Translations under genes and position numbers: made by a program
Assembly: GCA_947480015.1 (NCBI GenBank)
Contig: CANKBS010000026.1
Span: 1 to 51,414 of the forward strand
Reading direction: 5' to 3'
DNA from: Sphingobacteriaceae bacterium
GTDB lineage: Bacteria; Bacteroidota; Bacteroidia; B-17B0; Aurantibacillaceae
Length of the DNA: 51,414 nt
In this document: positions 1 through 8,530 of the stretch, in pieces
How positions within the stretch are numbered: position 1 is the first letter of the stretch
How the letters are laid out: each line of letters opens with the position of its first letter
The notes under the pieces: generated by a model
What the model saw: the letters and a program-made list of their open reading frames with translations, nothing else
What the model was told of the DNA's origin: nothing
The model's database searches: none

Positions 1-147
1 GAAACCGTTAAATCAAACACGAAAAACAGTAAGGATTATACCAAAAAGGTGGGGGCCCTTTACTCCGATCTTGTGGGGGCTGTTTGCTCCGGTCAAGTGA
101 GGGCTATTTTAAGCGGTCAAATGGGGGCTGTTATAGTGGAATTTCCA
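1..147. mobile_element. Terminal repeat array of an IS21-like insertion sequence (partial)
   Basis: Four head-to-tail 24-bp units lie at 49-72, 73-96, 97-120 and 121-144. The first three keep a GTGxGGGC start and end in a tCCGaTC/GGTCAA-like box; the fourth is more diverged. Short repeated blocks of this kind at an element end are typical of IS21-family elements, and CA at 146-147 would fit an IS21-type 3' terminus. The frame starting at base 1 stays open to a TAA at 151-153, so the array may be read as the tail of an upstream protein (possibly the IstB helper), but too little is present to identify it. The rest of the element would lie left of the window. Family assignment is from memory of the repeat style, not from a match. 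Confidence 0.45.
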
Positions 148-174
148 GACTAAGGCTTCGATCATTTTAATAAT

Positions 175-206
175 AAAAAAGCCGCTAAATTTTAGCGGCT
201 TTTTTA
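175..206. terminator. Bidirectional intrinsic terminator
   Basis: A perfect stem GCCGCTAAA / TTTAGCGGC (181-189 / 191-199) is flanked by an A-run on the left and a T-run on the right, so it can terminate transcription from both strands. It separates the insertion-sequence end from the minus-strand lipoprotein gene at 360-890. Confidence 0.85.
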
Positions 207-359
207 TATATGCAGATTATTCTCGCATTTAAGTTCTGTATTTAAATTTTAAAAATTGATTTCTTCATTTTTTGGAATCATAAAGACTTGCGAAAAAAAT
301 TAGCATCAACCAGACTTTTTTCGGCTTTTCAACAATTTATTACCATGGTCAAACGAAGC

Positions 360-890
360 TTAGTTAGCACTGTTCGACCTTACGGCTCTTACGCCATAGT
401 TGGCATATAATTCCTGATCGCTTTGTAATAACACAACTTCACCGCTGATGATAGATAGTCTAAGAAATAGGTTTACTTCCCCATTTTCGTTGTAAGCATC
501 AGGTTCATTTCCCATGCCTAAATAGTAATTAGTTTTAAATGAACCCAGTTTATCATTTTGTTCATATATCATCGTTAACTCTTCTTCATTAGGCAATCGC
601 CATCCATCACCTAGTTTTCGACAGGCTATGTCAGCTTGTTTTGAATCAAAAAAACCAAGATCTTTCGTCATCACATCAAGGTTGCCAATGCTAATAAAAG
701 CAATGGCTTTAGCGGCAGGTGATACATCCTTGCTAATGCTATCCATGTCCCGATCACCGCTTAGTGTATCAGTCGCACTGGCACTTTCAGAAACGAGTGT
801 TGATTTTTCATCAAGCGCATCATTTTTCGTAGTGGTATGACATGAAAATAAAAAGGATAGTGTACTAACTATTAAAAAGTGAGGCTTCAT
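360..890 (-). CDS. Lipoprotein with a DUF1566-like domain
   Basis: Protein of 176 aa. The N-terminus is a lipoprotein signal ending in the lipobox LFSC, with Cys17 as the predicted lipidated residue. A Ser/Thr/Asp-rich linker (about residues 20-65) follows. The C-terminal part carries the DUF1566 signature: a run of Cys-Arg-Lys-Leu then GDGWRLPNEEEL, and a terminal YGVRAVR strand. DUF1566 domains are related to the C-type-lectin/FGE-like folds and are common in exported Bacteroidota proteins of unknown role. It stands alone between a terminator and an intergenic stretch. No enzyme residues are recognisable; surface or periplasmic location is inferred from the lipobox. Confidence 0.7.
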   Translation of the reverse strand: MKPHFLIVSTLSFLFSCHTTTKNDALDEKSTLVSESASATDTLSGDRDMDSISKDVSPAAKAIAFISIGNLDVMTKDLGFFDSKQADIACRKLGDGWRLPNEEELTMIYEQNDKLGSFKTNYYLGMGNEPDAYNENGEVNLFLRLSIISGEVVLLQSDQELYANYGVRAVRSNSAN

Positions 891-1155
891 AAGGGCAACT
901 GTGTTTTTTAGTGGGGTCCTGAAAATTTATTTTTTTTGAGATTTGAAAACAATCAGAGAACCCGCTAACTGATCATGTGCAATCTGTTTTTTCAAACATA
1001 CATTTTTTTTCTTATACCCTAAAGTGTTTTGCGGGATGTGCTTGTCTTGAGAGGATAATTAAAACAACCAAACCTGAAAAGCTTCTCAGCTATCTTTTCA
1101 TACATGAGAAAAAACGCATGAGCCTGGAAAAAATCCAAAAAAAGTAGTTTAAATC

Positions 1156-1836
1156 CTATTCTTTTACAAACACCTTCGTATAATGCCTGTGTTCAGTAAG
1201 CACCTCCAAAAAATAAATGCCCTTTGTATAGGTCGATACATCCACTTGGGTCTCTGGGGTAGTTAACCCCAATGCACAAAACACCAAGCGCCCATTGGCA
1301 TCTCTCAAGGTAATGTCCTTCATAGTTTGATCGGACTGAATTATTAATTTTGAAGAACTCGGATTCGGAAAAACGTGGATGTTTCGCGAATCTGTTAGTT
1401 CATTTAAACCAACTACTTGCAAAGTCGTGGCACTTAAATCTAGTTCTTTGGAGTTGTTAGGAAAACCAATTTGATAAATAGTGAATTTAGATGTGGCAAG
1501 GCCCGGGTTAACAGAGTCGGTTTTAAATTGCACCGTAATATCAATGCTGTTTAAGGCGGGTACCGTAATGCGTATGGTGTCGGTTGAAGGGTCGCTGCAA
1601 ACCGTAAAACAATAACACGAACGCCAGTAGGCAGGAATGGATTTTTGATACCGATTAATAAAAACACTGATGTCGTTTGTGGAAGAATTTGAAAACGTCA
1701 AGGTGGCCATAAACAAATCGCCTGGCACACCCTTCATGGGCGCTAAGTTACCATTGGCATACAGTTTTGTTTTAAATGTAAAACTTTGTGCGTTTACACC
1801 TAAACTAAAAATCAGGCAAATAAATAAAATTCTCAT
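1156..1836 (-). CDS. Secreted protein with T9SS type A sorting domain
   Basis: Protein of 226 aa. Residues 1-16 form a Sec signal peptide ending NA before QS. The middle (about 20-140) is a predicted beta-sandwich with NSSTNDISVFI and a Cys pair in SCYCFTVCSD; it resembles Ig-like/DUF1573-type modules but is not assigned. The last 80 residues are a type IX secretion C-terminal domain: an HVFPNPSSSKLII strand, then LRDANGRLV, KGIYFLEV and a final KVFVKE. This CTD is normally cleaved and sends the protein across the outer membrane through the GldKLMN machinery encoded further along the window. Monocistronic, with its own consensus promoter upstream. Specific function unknown. Confidence 0.75.
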   Translation of the reverse strand: MRILFICLIFSLGVNAQSFTFKTKLYANGNLAPMKGVPGDLFMATLTFSNSSTNDISVFINRYQKSIPAYWRSCYCFTVCSDPSTDTIRITVPALNSIDITVQFKTDSVNPGLATSKFTIYQIGFPNNSKELDLSATTLQVVGLNELTDSRNIHVFPNPSSSKLIIQSDQTMKDITLRDANGRLVFCALGLTTPETQVDVSTYTKGIYFLEVLTEHRHYTKVFVKE

Positions 1837-1858
1837 TTGAATAAGGTTTAATGAAAAT

Positions 1859-1888
1859 CAAATGTATATAGAAATTCGGTCATGCAAA
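1859..1888 (-). promoter_or_regulatory. Bacteroidota-type promoter for the T9SS cargo gene
   Basis: Read on the minus strand: TTTG, an 18-base spacer, then TACATTTG, which matches the -33/-7 consensus (TTTG ... TAnnTTTG). The predicted transcription start leaves a leader of about 15-20 bases before the ATG at 1836. Confidence 0.6.
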
Positions 1889-2279
1889 CTTTAATTCCGC
1901 TTAAAGGCACTATAACACGGTAATTAAGAAAGATTCTAAATTTGGCAATTAGGGTCATTACACTGTATTAAAACTTGGTGAAATCGTTACTCCGGCAAAA
2001 AAGCTCTTAAATTATTTTACACGATGTTTACTAACCGATGGGGACTAGGATGTGTTTTTCCTAACTCGTCACAAGTCACTTTTGGATATTTCAGCATTTT
2101 ACTGTTAATTTAATGATGCAAAGTTCTAAATCTTATTTTAATACCTCACTTGTCAAAAAACCTGCTCAATCAATCTTCCATGCAAGTGATCCAATGCTAG
2201 TTTCGTTTGGCTTTAGAATAATGCAACCACGTCATAATTTATGTTCATTAGCCCCCCACATGCTTTAAAAATTTGTTCC
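1889..2279. other. Gene-free stretch upstream of the beta-hexosaminidase
   Basis: About 390 AT-rich bases between divergent genes. I found no reading frame with protein character, no RNA gene and no clear hairpin. No exact TAnnTTTG element is visible close to the downstream start. Confidence 0.5.
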
Positions 2280-4547
2280 ATGAGAAAACTATTTAGCTTT
2301 ATTTGTTTAGCCCTCGTTAACCTCCTCTTTTCACAAACGTCACTCGAATGGCCGCTTATACCCCTGCCCAATCACTACGAAGTAAAAAGCGGGTCGTTTT
2401 TGTTATCACCTAAAACAGAACTGTTTTTTGAGGCCACGAAACTGAGCAATCACTTAACTTATTTTAATGCAAGCCTTCAGTCCCAATGCGGCTTTCAACT
2501 AACACGTAGCAGCGATTCCATACGCCCCAGTGTCATAATTTTAGAACTGGTAAATTCTGGTCCAAATTCGGCAGAGGCCTATAGTCTCGAAATTTCTCCG
2601 AACAAAATTAAAATCAAAGGCGATACTGCCGGTGTGTTTTATGGACTCCAAACGCTAAAACAACTCATCAACGATCAGTCCGGTTATCAAATAAAATTAC
2701 CGTGTTTAAAAATACAAGATCAACCACGATTCATTTGGAGAGGGATGCATCTGGATGTCTGCCGACATTTTTTTTCGCCTTCTTTTGTAAAACGCTACAT
2801 CGATTTTTTAGCCATGTATAAATTAAATACCTTTCATTGGCACTTAACCGAAGACCAAGGCTGGCGAATAGAAATTAAAAAGTACCCCCTTTTAACTCAA
2901 GTTGGCGCCTTTCGCAAAGGCAGCATGGTAGGCAAGTACAGCGATAGTAATTACGATACACTGAGTTACGGAGGCTATTATACACAAGAGGATATAAAAG
3001 AAATTGTAAACTATGCGCAACAACGACAAATTACCATTGTTCCCGAAATTGAAATGCCGGGTCACTCCCAAGCTGCCATCGCTGCTTATCCCTGGTTGTC
3101 CTGCTCCGGTAAAAAACAAGAGGTAGCCAAAGGCTGGGGGGTGTTTGAAGATGTGTTTTGCAGCAAAGATTCGACCTTTAATTTTTTAAAAGATGTGCTC
3201 GATGAAGTCATGACGTTATTTCCGGGCAAGTACATTCATATTGGTGGCGACGAATGTCCAAAAACCCGATGGAAAGATTGCGCCAAATGTCAAGCCCTCA
3301 TTAAAAAAGAACACCTCAAAGATGAACACGAATTACAAAGTTATTTTATCAAACGCATCGAAACGTATGTGAATTCAAAGGGCCGTCAAATTATTGGTTG
3401 GGATGAAATACTCGAAGGGGGTCTGGCACCTAACGCTGCAGTCATGAGTTGGCGTGGTGAAGAAGGGGGCATTGCCGCCGCAAAACAAAAACACAAAGTT
3501 GTCATGTCACCCGGTACGCATTGTTATTTCGATCATTACCAAGCCTCTCCTGCCGATGAACCGCTTGCCATTGGAGGCTTCACGCCCTTAGAAAAAGTGT
3601 ATGGCTACGAACCGCTTCCTAAATCCTTAACAGCCGATGAAGCAAAATTTATAATGGGCGCGCAAGCCAACGTATGGACCGAATACATCATAACGGAAAA
3701 ACAACTGGAATACATGAGCATGCCCCGCATGTCGGCCTTAGCAGAGGTTTTATGGACTTACCCCGAAAATAAAAATGAAACCAATTACTTAATTCGTCTG
3801 CAAAAACATTTTGCCTTGTTAGAACGACAAAAAGTAAATTTTGCCAAAGGGATTTACCAAGTGAATTTTAAAATCCGCAACGACCTCGATGCAAAACAAC
3901 TCTATCTGGAGTTGCAGGCCAATCCGTATTTGGGCGAAATACATTACACAACCGATGGCAGCGAACCACAAAGTCAATCGCCCTTATATACAACACCCAT
4001 TCTGTTAAGTACTGACATGAAAATAAAAAGCACCTTGTTTTATGCAGGGCAAGCTAAGACTCGCAGTCTAACACGGTCTTATCAAATTAACAAAGCCACC
4101 AACAAAAGCATTCAATTTAAAAAAGAACCCAGTAAATATTATAACCCCGGAAATTTTGTGATGGTGAATGGTGAAAGTGCCAAACTGCCTCGCATTAACG
4201 ACCAGTGGCTGGCTTGGAGTGGCGATGATATGGAACTAATACTCGATCTTCAAAAATCAGAAGACATTCAATCCGTCGAAATTGGTTTTTTAAAAGAAGA
4301 ACTAAATTGGATTTATTTGCCCAAAGAGGTGATTTTGTTTGTTTCAAACGACGGCAAAAAATTCACAGAACTTCAACACCTAAACAGCAAACAACTTACT
4401 AACGAGCGCAGCGCGCTGTTTCAATTAAAAAACACAACGGCGCAGTACCTAAAAATAATCGCAAAAAACAAAGGGAAAATTGCCTCAGGCTTTCCCGGTG
4501 CCTGCGAACAGGCCTGGTTATTTAGCGATGAAATAAAAGTGAAGTAA
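2280..4547 (+). CDS. Secreted beta-N-acetylhexosaminidase, GH20
   Basis: Hydrolyses terminal beta-linked GlcNAc/GalNAc from glycans or chitin oligosaccharides. I start at the ATG at 2280 (755 aa) because it directly precedes a signal peptide ending LLFSQ; an ATG at 2241 would put 13 extra polar residues in front. An N-terminal GH20b-type domain (about 25-145) precedes the catalytic TIM barrel (about 148-500). The key HIGGDE motif supplies the substrate-polarising Asp324 and acid/base Glu325. Around 535-620 is a chitobiase C-terminal-type module (HYTTDGSEP), and the last 140 residues look like a carbohydrate-binding F5/8-type beta-sandwich. Only 46 bases separate it from the beta-mannosidase gene, so the two are probably cotranscribed. 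No T9SS sorting domain is seen, so periplasmic location is likely. Confidence 0.93.
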   Translation: MRKLFSFICLALVNLLFSQTSLEWPLIPLPNHYEVKSGSFLLSPKTELFFEATKLSNHLTYFNASLQSQCGFQLTRSSDSIRPSVIILELVNSGPNSAEAYSLEISPNKIKIKGDTAGVFYGLQTLKQLINDQSGYQIKLPCLKIQDQPRFIWRGMHLDVCRHFFSPSFVKRYIDFLAMYKLNTFHWHLTEDQGWRIEIKKYPLLTQVGAFRKGSMVGKYSDSNYDTLSYGGYYTQEDIKEIVNYAQQRQITIVPEIEMPGHSQAAIAAYPWLSCSGKKQEVAKGWGVFEDVFCSKDSTFNFLKDVLDEVMTLFPGKYIHIGGDECPKTRWKDCAKCQALIKKEHLKDEHELQSYFIKRIETYVNSKGRQIIGWDEILEGGLAPNAAVMSWRGEEGGIAAAKQKHKVVMSPGTHCYFDHYQASPADEPLAIGGFTPLEKVYGYEPLPKSLTADEAKFIMGAQANVWTEYIITEKQLEYMSMPRMSALAEVLWTYPENKNETNYLIRLQKHFALLERQKVNFAKGIYQVNFKIRNDLDAKQLYLELQANPYLGEIHYTTDGSEPQSQSPLYTTPILLSTDMKIKSTLFYAGQAKTRSLTRSYQINKATNKSIQFKKEPSKYYNPGNFVMVNGESAKLPRINDQWLAWSGDDMELILDLQKSEDIQSVEIGFLKEELNWIYLPKEVILFVSNDGKKFTELQHLNSKQLTNERSALFQLKNTTAQYLKIIAKNKGKIASGFPGACEQAWLFSDEIKVK

Positions 4548-4593
4548 ATTTTCTTTAAGTGAAACACGTAATCTGAAGTGAAAATTCCGAACC

Positions 4594-7113
4594 ATGATGA
4601 AACAGGCCTGCTTATTTTTGTTTGGATTTTTTGGTCTCTCAAGCCTGTTGGCTCAGGTGCAAGAAAAAAATTTAAACCAAAATTGGCAGTTTAAGCAAGC
4701 CACACAAGTTACGTGGTATCCGGCTCAGGTGCCCGGCAATGTGTTCGTTGACCTTTATCAAAATCAACAAATTCCCGATCCATTTTATGCAAATAACGAA
4801 ACCGCTTTGCAATGGGTTGAACTAGCTGATTGGGAGTATAAAAACACAATTACAGCAGATAGTGCTTGGTTTAACTTTAAAAACGAAGAACTGGTTTTTG
4901 AAGGTTTGGATACCTATGCTAAAGTCTTTTTAAATGATTCCCTCATTCTTCAAACCAATAACATGTTCCGCACCTTTACCATCAACGTAAAAGGATTACT
5001 GAAATTAGGAAACAATGAATTACGCATTGCTTTTGCCTCTGCAATAAAAAAAGGGAAAGAAGAAGAAAAAAAACTAACGTATGCATTGCCCGAAGGCGAG
5101 CGTGTGTTTACACGTAAAGCACAGTTTCAATACGGTTGGGATTTTGGTCCACGTTTTGCCGGCTGCGGTATTTGGAAAGCCGTTACATTGCGAGGCTGGA
5201 ATAAACTAAAAATCACTTCCTGGCATACACGCCTCAACACCTTAAACGACAGCCTTGCCAAAGTCGAGCTGATTGTTGAAACTCTGTCTGATAATGAAAG
5301 AACTGTAAACTACAATTTAAAATACACCAATCTCGATCCAAAAAACAAAACGAAAATTGGAATCTCAAAAAAGTCATTGCTACATAAAGGCTTAAATGTA
5401 GATACCATTTTAATAAGCATTAAAAACCCACAACGCTGGTGGTGTAATGGTTTAGGTGCCGCTACCCTCTATTATTTTAATTTAACCATAAACGAAGGCA
5501 GTACCGCATTGGCTGAAAAAGTTTTGCCCATTGGTTTAAGAAAAATTGAACTGATTCAAAATGCCGATAGTGTAGGACATTCCTTTTATTTTAAACTCAA
5601 TGAGCTGCCGGTATTTATGAAAGGTGCCAACGTCATTCCATCCGATATTTTTTTGCGTGAAAAATCAGCAGATCAACTAAACGAACAAATAAAACGATAT
5701 GCAGGCACACATATGAATATGCTTAGAGTATGGGGTGGGGGAGTGTATGCTGATGACAAGTTTATGGAGGCTTGTGATAAAAATGGTATTTTAATTTGGC
5801 AGGATTTTAGTTTTGCCGGCGCCATGTATCCCGGTGATGAACAATTTTTAAATAATGTAAAAGAAGAATTAAAAGATCAGATTACCCGGCTGCGTAATCA
5901 CCCCAGTTTAGCGCTATGGTGTGGCAACAACGAAATTGACGAAGCCTGGCACAACTGGGGCTGGCAAAAACAATTTAACTACTTAAAAATTGATTCCGTT
6001 AAAATCTGGAGCAATTACAAAAAGTTATTTCATGAACGGATTCCAAAAACAGTGAATGAATTAAATCCACAAACTTCGTATTGGCCTTCGTCACCGGCTA
6101 TCGGTTGGGGGCATGCCGAAAGTTTAAAATCGGGCGACTCGCATTACTGGGGCATTTGGTGGGGCATGCAGCCTTTTAAAACCTATGAACAAAAAGTTGG
6201 ACGCTTTATGTCGGAGTATGGGTTTCAATCACTACCCGCATTAGCTACCTTTAAAACCTTTACACCAATGGATTCACTAAATTTAAATTCACTAGCAGTA
6301 AAAGCCCATCAAAAACACAAAACCGGATTCGAAACCATTCAACATTATTTACAACAGGCCTATAAAACCCCTGAAACTTTTCAGGATTATATTTATGTGT
6401 CGCAATTACTACAGCGCGATGGAATGAAAACCGCCATTGAGGCGCATCGCAAAAATAAACCGCTTTGTATGGGCACCTTGTTTTGGCAATTAAACGATTG
6501 TTGGCCCGGTATATCTTGGAGCGCGGAGGATTATGATGGCGCACAAAAAGCCATGTTTTACGAATTAAAACGTTTGTACAAAACGCATTTAGTGGTGGTT
6601 ACAAATACCAGTAATCAAATACAGCTCACTGTCATCACCGATTCACTCAATGCATTTAATGCCACACTCCAACTAAGTTTAAAAAATTTTAATTCCGAAG
6701 TTATTTGGAAAAACACGCAGCTTGTTAAATTAAATGCTAATACCAATACACATATACGTATTGATAAAAAAGACTTGCCCTGGTTTGACACCAATGCGGT
6801 GTATTTAAAAGCAGAATTAAAAGTGGATACCACTTTGTTGGCAAACACATATTTTTATTTTACCGCTGCAAAAAATTTAAAACTTTTAAAACCCACATTA
6901 AACCTACTAAAACATTCTAATCAGGTGTATGAAATTAGTTCGGATGTATTGGTCAAGGATGTCTACTTGTACAATGAACAAAAGAATGTAAATCTCTCAG
7001 ATAATTTTTTCGATTTAGAAAAGGGTCAGGTCAAAAAAATAAAAATAGAGGATACATCAAACAAACAGTTAAGGCTACAATTAAATGTTAGGTGCTTAAA
7101 TGCTAATAAATAG
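4594..7113 (+). CDS. Secreted beta-mannosidase, GH2
   Basis: Protein of 839 aa, normal length for bacterial and lysosomal-type beta-mannosidases. The signal peptide ends SLLAQ. A GH2 sugar-binding jelly-roll domain (about 22-200) is followed by an Ig-like domain (about 200-320) and the TIM barrel (about 330-680). LRVWGGGVY and IWQDFSFAG are characteristic of the family. The acid/base is Glu447 in WCGNNEIDE and the nucleophile is Glu541 in FMSEYGFQS. It removes beta-1,4-linked mannose, the core residue of N-glycans and a unit of mannans. Paired with the GH20 enzyme just upstream, it suggests stepwise trimming of the Man-GlcNAc core of glycoprotein N-glycans. The pathway is inference; the enzyme family is clear. 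Confidence 0.92.
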   Translation: MMKQACLFLFGFFGLSSLLAQVQEKNLNQNWQFKQATQVTWYPAQVPGNVFVDLYQNQQIPDPFYANNETALQWVELADWEYKNTITADSAWFNFKNEELVFEGLDTYAKVFLNDSLILQTNNMFRTFTINVKGLLKLGNNELRIAFASAIKKGKEEEKKLTYALPEGERVFTRKAQFQYGWDFGPRFAGCGIWKAVTLRGWNKLKITSWHTRLNTLNDSLAKVELIVETLSDNERTVNYNLKYTNLDPKNKTKIGISKKSLLHKGLNVDTILISIKNPQRWWCNGLGAATLYYFNLTINEGSTALAEKVLPIGLRKIELIQNADSVGHSFYFKLNELPVFMKGANVIPSDIFLREKSADQLNEQIKRYAGTHMNMLRVWGGGVYADDKFMEACDKNGILIWQDFSFAGAMYPGDEQFLNNVKEELKDQITRLRNHPSLALWCGNNEIDEAWHNWGWQKQFNYLKIDSVKIWSNYKKLFHERIPKTVNELNPQTSYWPSSPAIGWGHAESLKSGDSHYWGIWWGMQPFKTYEQKVGRFMSEYGFQSLPALATFKTFTPMDSLNLNSLAVKAHQKHKTGFETIQHYLQQAYKTPETFQDYIYVSQLLQRDGMKTAIEAHRKNKPLCMGTLFWQLNDCWPGISWSAEDYDGAQKAMFYELKRLYKTHLVVVTNTSNQIQLTVITDSLNAFNATLQLSLKNFNSEVIWKNTQLVKLNANTNTHIRIDKKDLPWFDTNAVYLKAELKVDTTLLANTYFYFTAAKNLKLLKPTLNLLKHSNQVYEISSDVLVKDVYLYNEQKNVNLSDNFFDLEKGQVKKIKIEDTSNKQLRLQLNVRCLNANK

Positions 7114-7630
7114 CCACTACATAATCCGTAACTGAATGCCTTAATTTTTTTTACAGTCATTAGGGTTTTCCCAAAATAAATTTTTCGGCATCAAGTACTT
7201 TCATTACTGCATACAACTTTTCCAAATAGCTTCATTGCGAAATAATTTACGAGCGTGAATTTTAAATCCTAGTGCAACAGCAGAACCTCTAACGAATAAA
7301 TACTTAGTTTCTTAATGCGGGTAAACCCTTCCGAAAGCTTTCGGCATAATGCTTGTAAGTGTTTCGTTTCAACTAAAACAATGTAATTCAAACAAATGTT
7401 TTATCACAGATTTTTGAATTATTTAGCGGTCTGTTTAGGATTAAAACCCACCATTTACTATCCAGATTATGAGTTACGCAATGGGGGAGTTAGTGCGACT
7501 TAAATCTTTCTAAAAATCAAGCCAACGCCGTAATTTATTTCCAATTAGTGGATAATTTTCTTCATACTGGAAAACGCTTCGTTTTTTAATTCGCTAGTTC
7601 ACTTTTTAATTGATTTATTTTAAAATAAGA
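7114..7630. other. Gene-free stretch before the surface-fibre locus
   Basis: More than 500 AT-rich bases without a convincing gene. A 14-bp palindrome, CCGAAAGCTTTCGG, lies at 7331-7344 without a T-tract. On the minus strand a short frame ending at 7204 (about 35 codons, no start codon) has mixed-composition residues and could be a gene remnant, but I do not recognise it. Confidence 0.4.
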
Positions 7631-7662
7631 TTGAGTTTTATGAAATAATTAGATTAGTTTTG
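7631..7662 (+). promoter_or_regulatory. Promoter of the surface-fibre locus
   Basis: TTG at 7631-7633, a 21-base spacer, then TAGTTTTG at 7655-7662, an exact match to the Bacteroidota -7 element TAnnTTTG. It lies 28 bases upstream of the first subunit ATG at 7691 and is the only consensus-like promoter I see for the six-gene run to 16110. Confidence 0.55.
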
Positions 7663-7690
7663 ACAACATAAACTTAAAAATAAATAAAAC

Positions 7691-8470
7691 ATGAAAAAAT
7701 CAAACTTACCATTATTTTTTATTTCTATGCTGTTCCTTGGATTGACATCAAAGGCGCAGTTGGTAGATGAACAAAATGTTACAATTACAATGGATCTTCA
7801 GCCTATTCTACAACTAGATATGAGCGGACCTCAAAACATTGATTTTGTTTTTGACGAGGTTTACGAATATGTAGGTGGAATTACAAAGTATGGCGTAACG
7901 CAATTAAAAGTGAGTGCCAGTGTCGATTGGGATTTATACGCTGTAGGTTACAGTTCAGGTATGAATGGTAATGCATTATTATGGGATAATCAAGTTACCT
8001 ATGGAATTGGCGCCGCAACAAATGCAAGTAACGCGCTTGACTGTGAGCTACTTGAATTACGTCAAAACAAAGCTAATCCACTTAATACCTCGGTGGCCGC
8101 GTTGTTTAACGATTATTCTACTGCTTTTGGTAAAAGTCCAACAATAACTGGAGCTAATAATATTTATACCAGCATTGCACCTTACACAAAACCAATCGCT
8201 GGCTTAAAATATATTGCTGGAGGTGTTCTTGGTGTTGATTTTGTAGCAGGCGGTACGTATTTAGTAACAAATGCATCTGGTACGGGTGCAGGAAGTAATT
8301 ATTGGTACACAATGGATTATCGCATTGTTCCAGGCTTACCTGCTATATTTCCTAATACACGCAGTAATGCTGGTGTTGCAAGCGCCATTCATTTTGGTGG
8401 TGTAGCTACAGCTTATGCTCAACCAGGCGTGTATACTATGAATGTTAAATATGTGTTAGTTCAAAACTAA
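7691..8470 (+). CDS. Exported subunit-like protein A (putative major fibre subunit)
   Basis: Protein of 259 aa with a Sec signal peptide ending TSKAQ, then a beta-rich, Gly/Ala/Asn/Tyr-rich mature chain with one Cys. It is a paralogue of the next gene product. Both share NIDF(V/L)FD, a GGIT..G.TQ strand, LLE(L/I)R, a DYRI(V/I)PG segment and a final strand of the form PG(V/M)Y followed by alternating hydrophobics. A closing amphipathic strand at the extreme C-terminus is typical of fimbrial subunits and DUF4402-like proteins. It lacks a lipobox (unlike FimA/Mfa1-type pilins) and a T9SS sorting domain. It heads the locus, has its own promoter, and is followed by a strong hairpin, which fits a highly expressed structural subunit. 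Role inferred from context; no family recognised with certainty. Confidence 0.6.
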   Translation: MKKSNLPLFFISMLFLGLTSKAQLVDEQNVTITMDLQPILQLDMSGPQNIDFVFDEVYEYVGGITKYGVTQLKVSASVDWDLYAVGYSSGMNGNALLWDNQVTYGIGAATNASNALDCELLELRQNKANPLNTSVAALFNDYSTAFGKSPTITGANNIYTSIAPYTKPIAGLKYIAGGVLGVDFVAGGTYLVTNASGTGAGSNYWYTMDYRIVPGLPAIFPNTRSNAGVASAIHFGGVATAYAQPGVYTMNVKYVLVQN

Positions 8471-8494
8471 TCTCAAATATTTTATTTAAAAAAT

Positions 8495-8521
8495 GGAGGG
8501 GGGGTAGTTCCCCCTTTTTTA
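8495..8521 (+). terminator. Attenuator-like terminator after subunit A
   Basis: Stem AGGGGG / CCCCCT (97-102 / 110-115 past 8400) with a 7-base loop, followed by seven T. It sits only 24 bases past the stop of subunit A and 10 bases before the next gene, so partial termination would give more subunit A than downstream assembly proteins. Confidence 0.75.
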
Positions 8522-8530
8522 TATAAACGA

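Noticed and set aside
49-144. CRISPR-like array at the left end
   Set aside because: The 24-bp units touch each other with no spacers, and no cas gene is present; an insertion-sequence end fits better.
2241-2279. Upstream ATG for the hexosaminidase
   Set aside because: It would add 13 residues before a clean signal peptide that begins at 2280.
7331-7344. Palindrome CCGAAAGCTTTCGG as an operator
   Set aside because: Too far from the promoter at 7631-7662, no T-tract, and single palindromes of this length are expected by chance.
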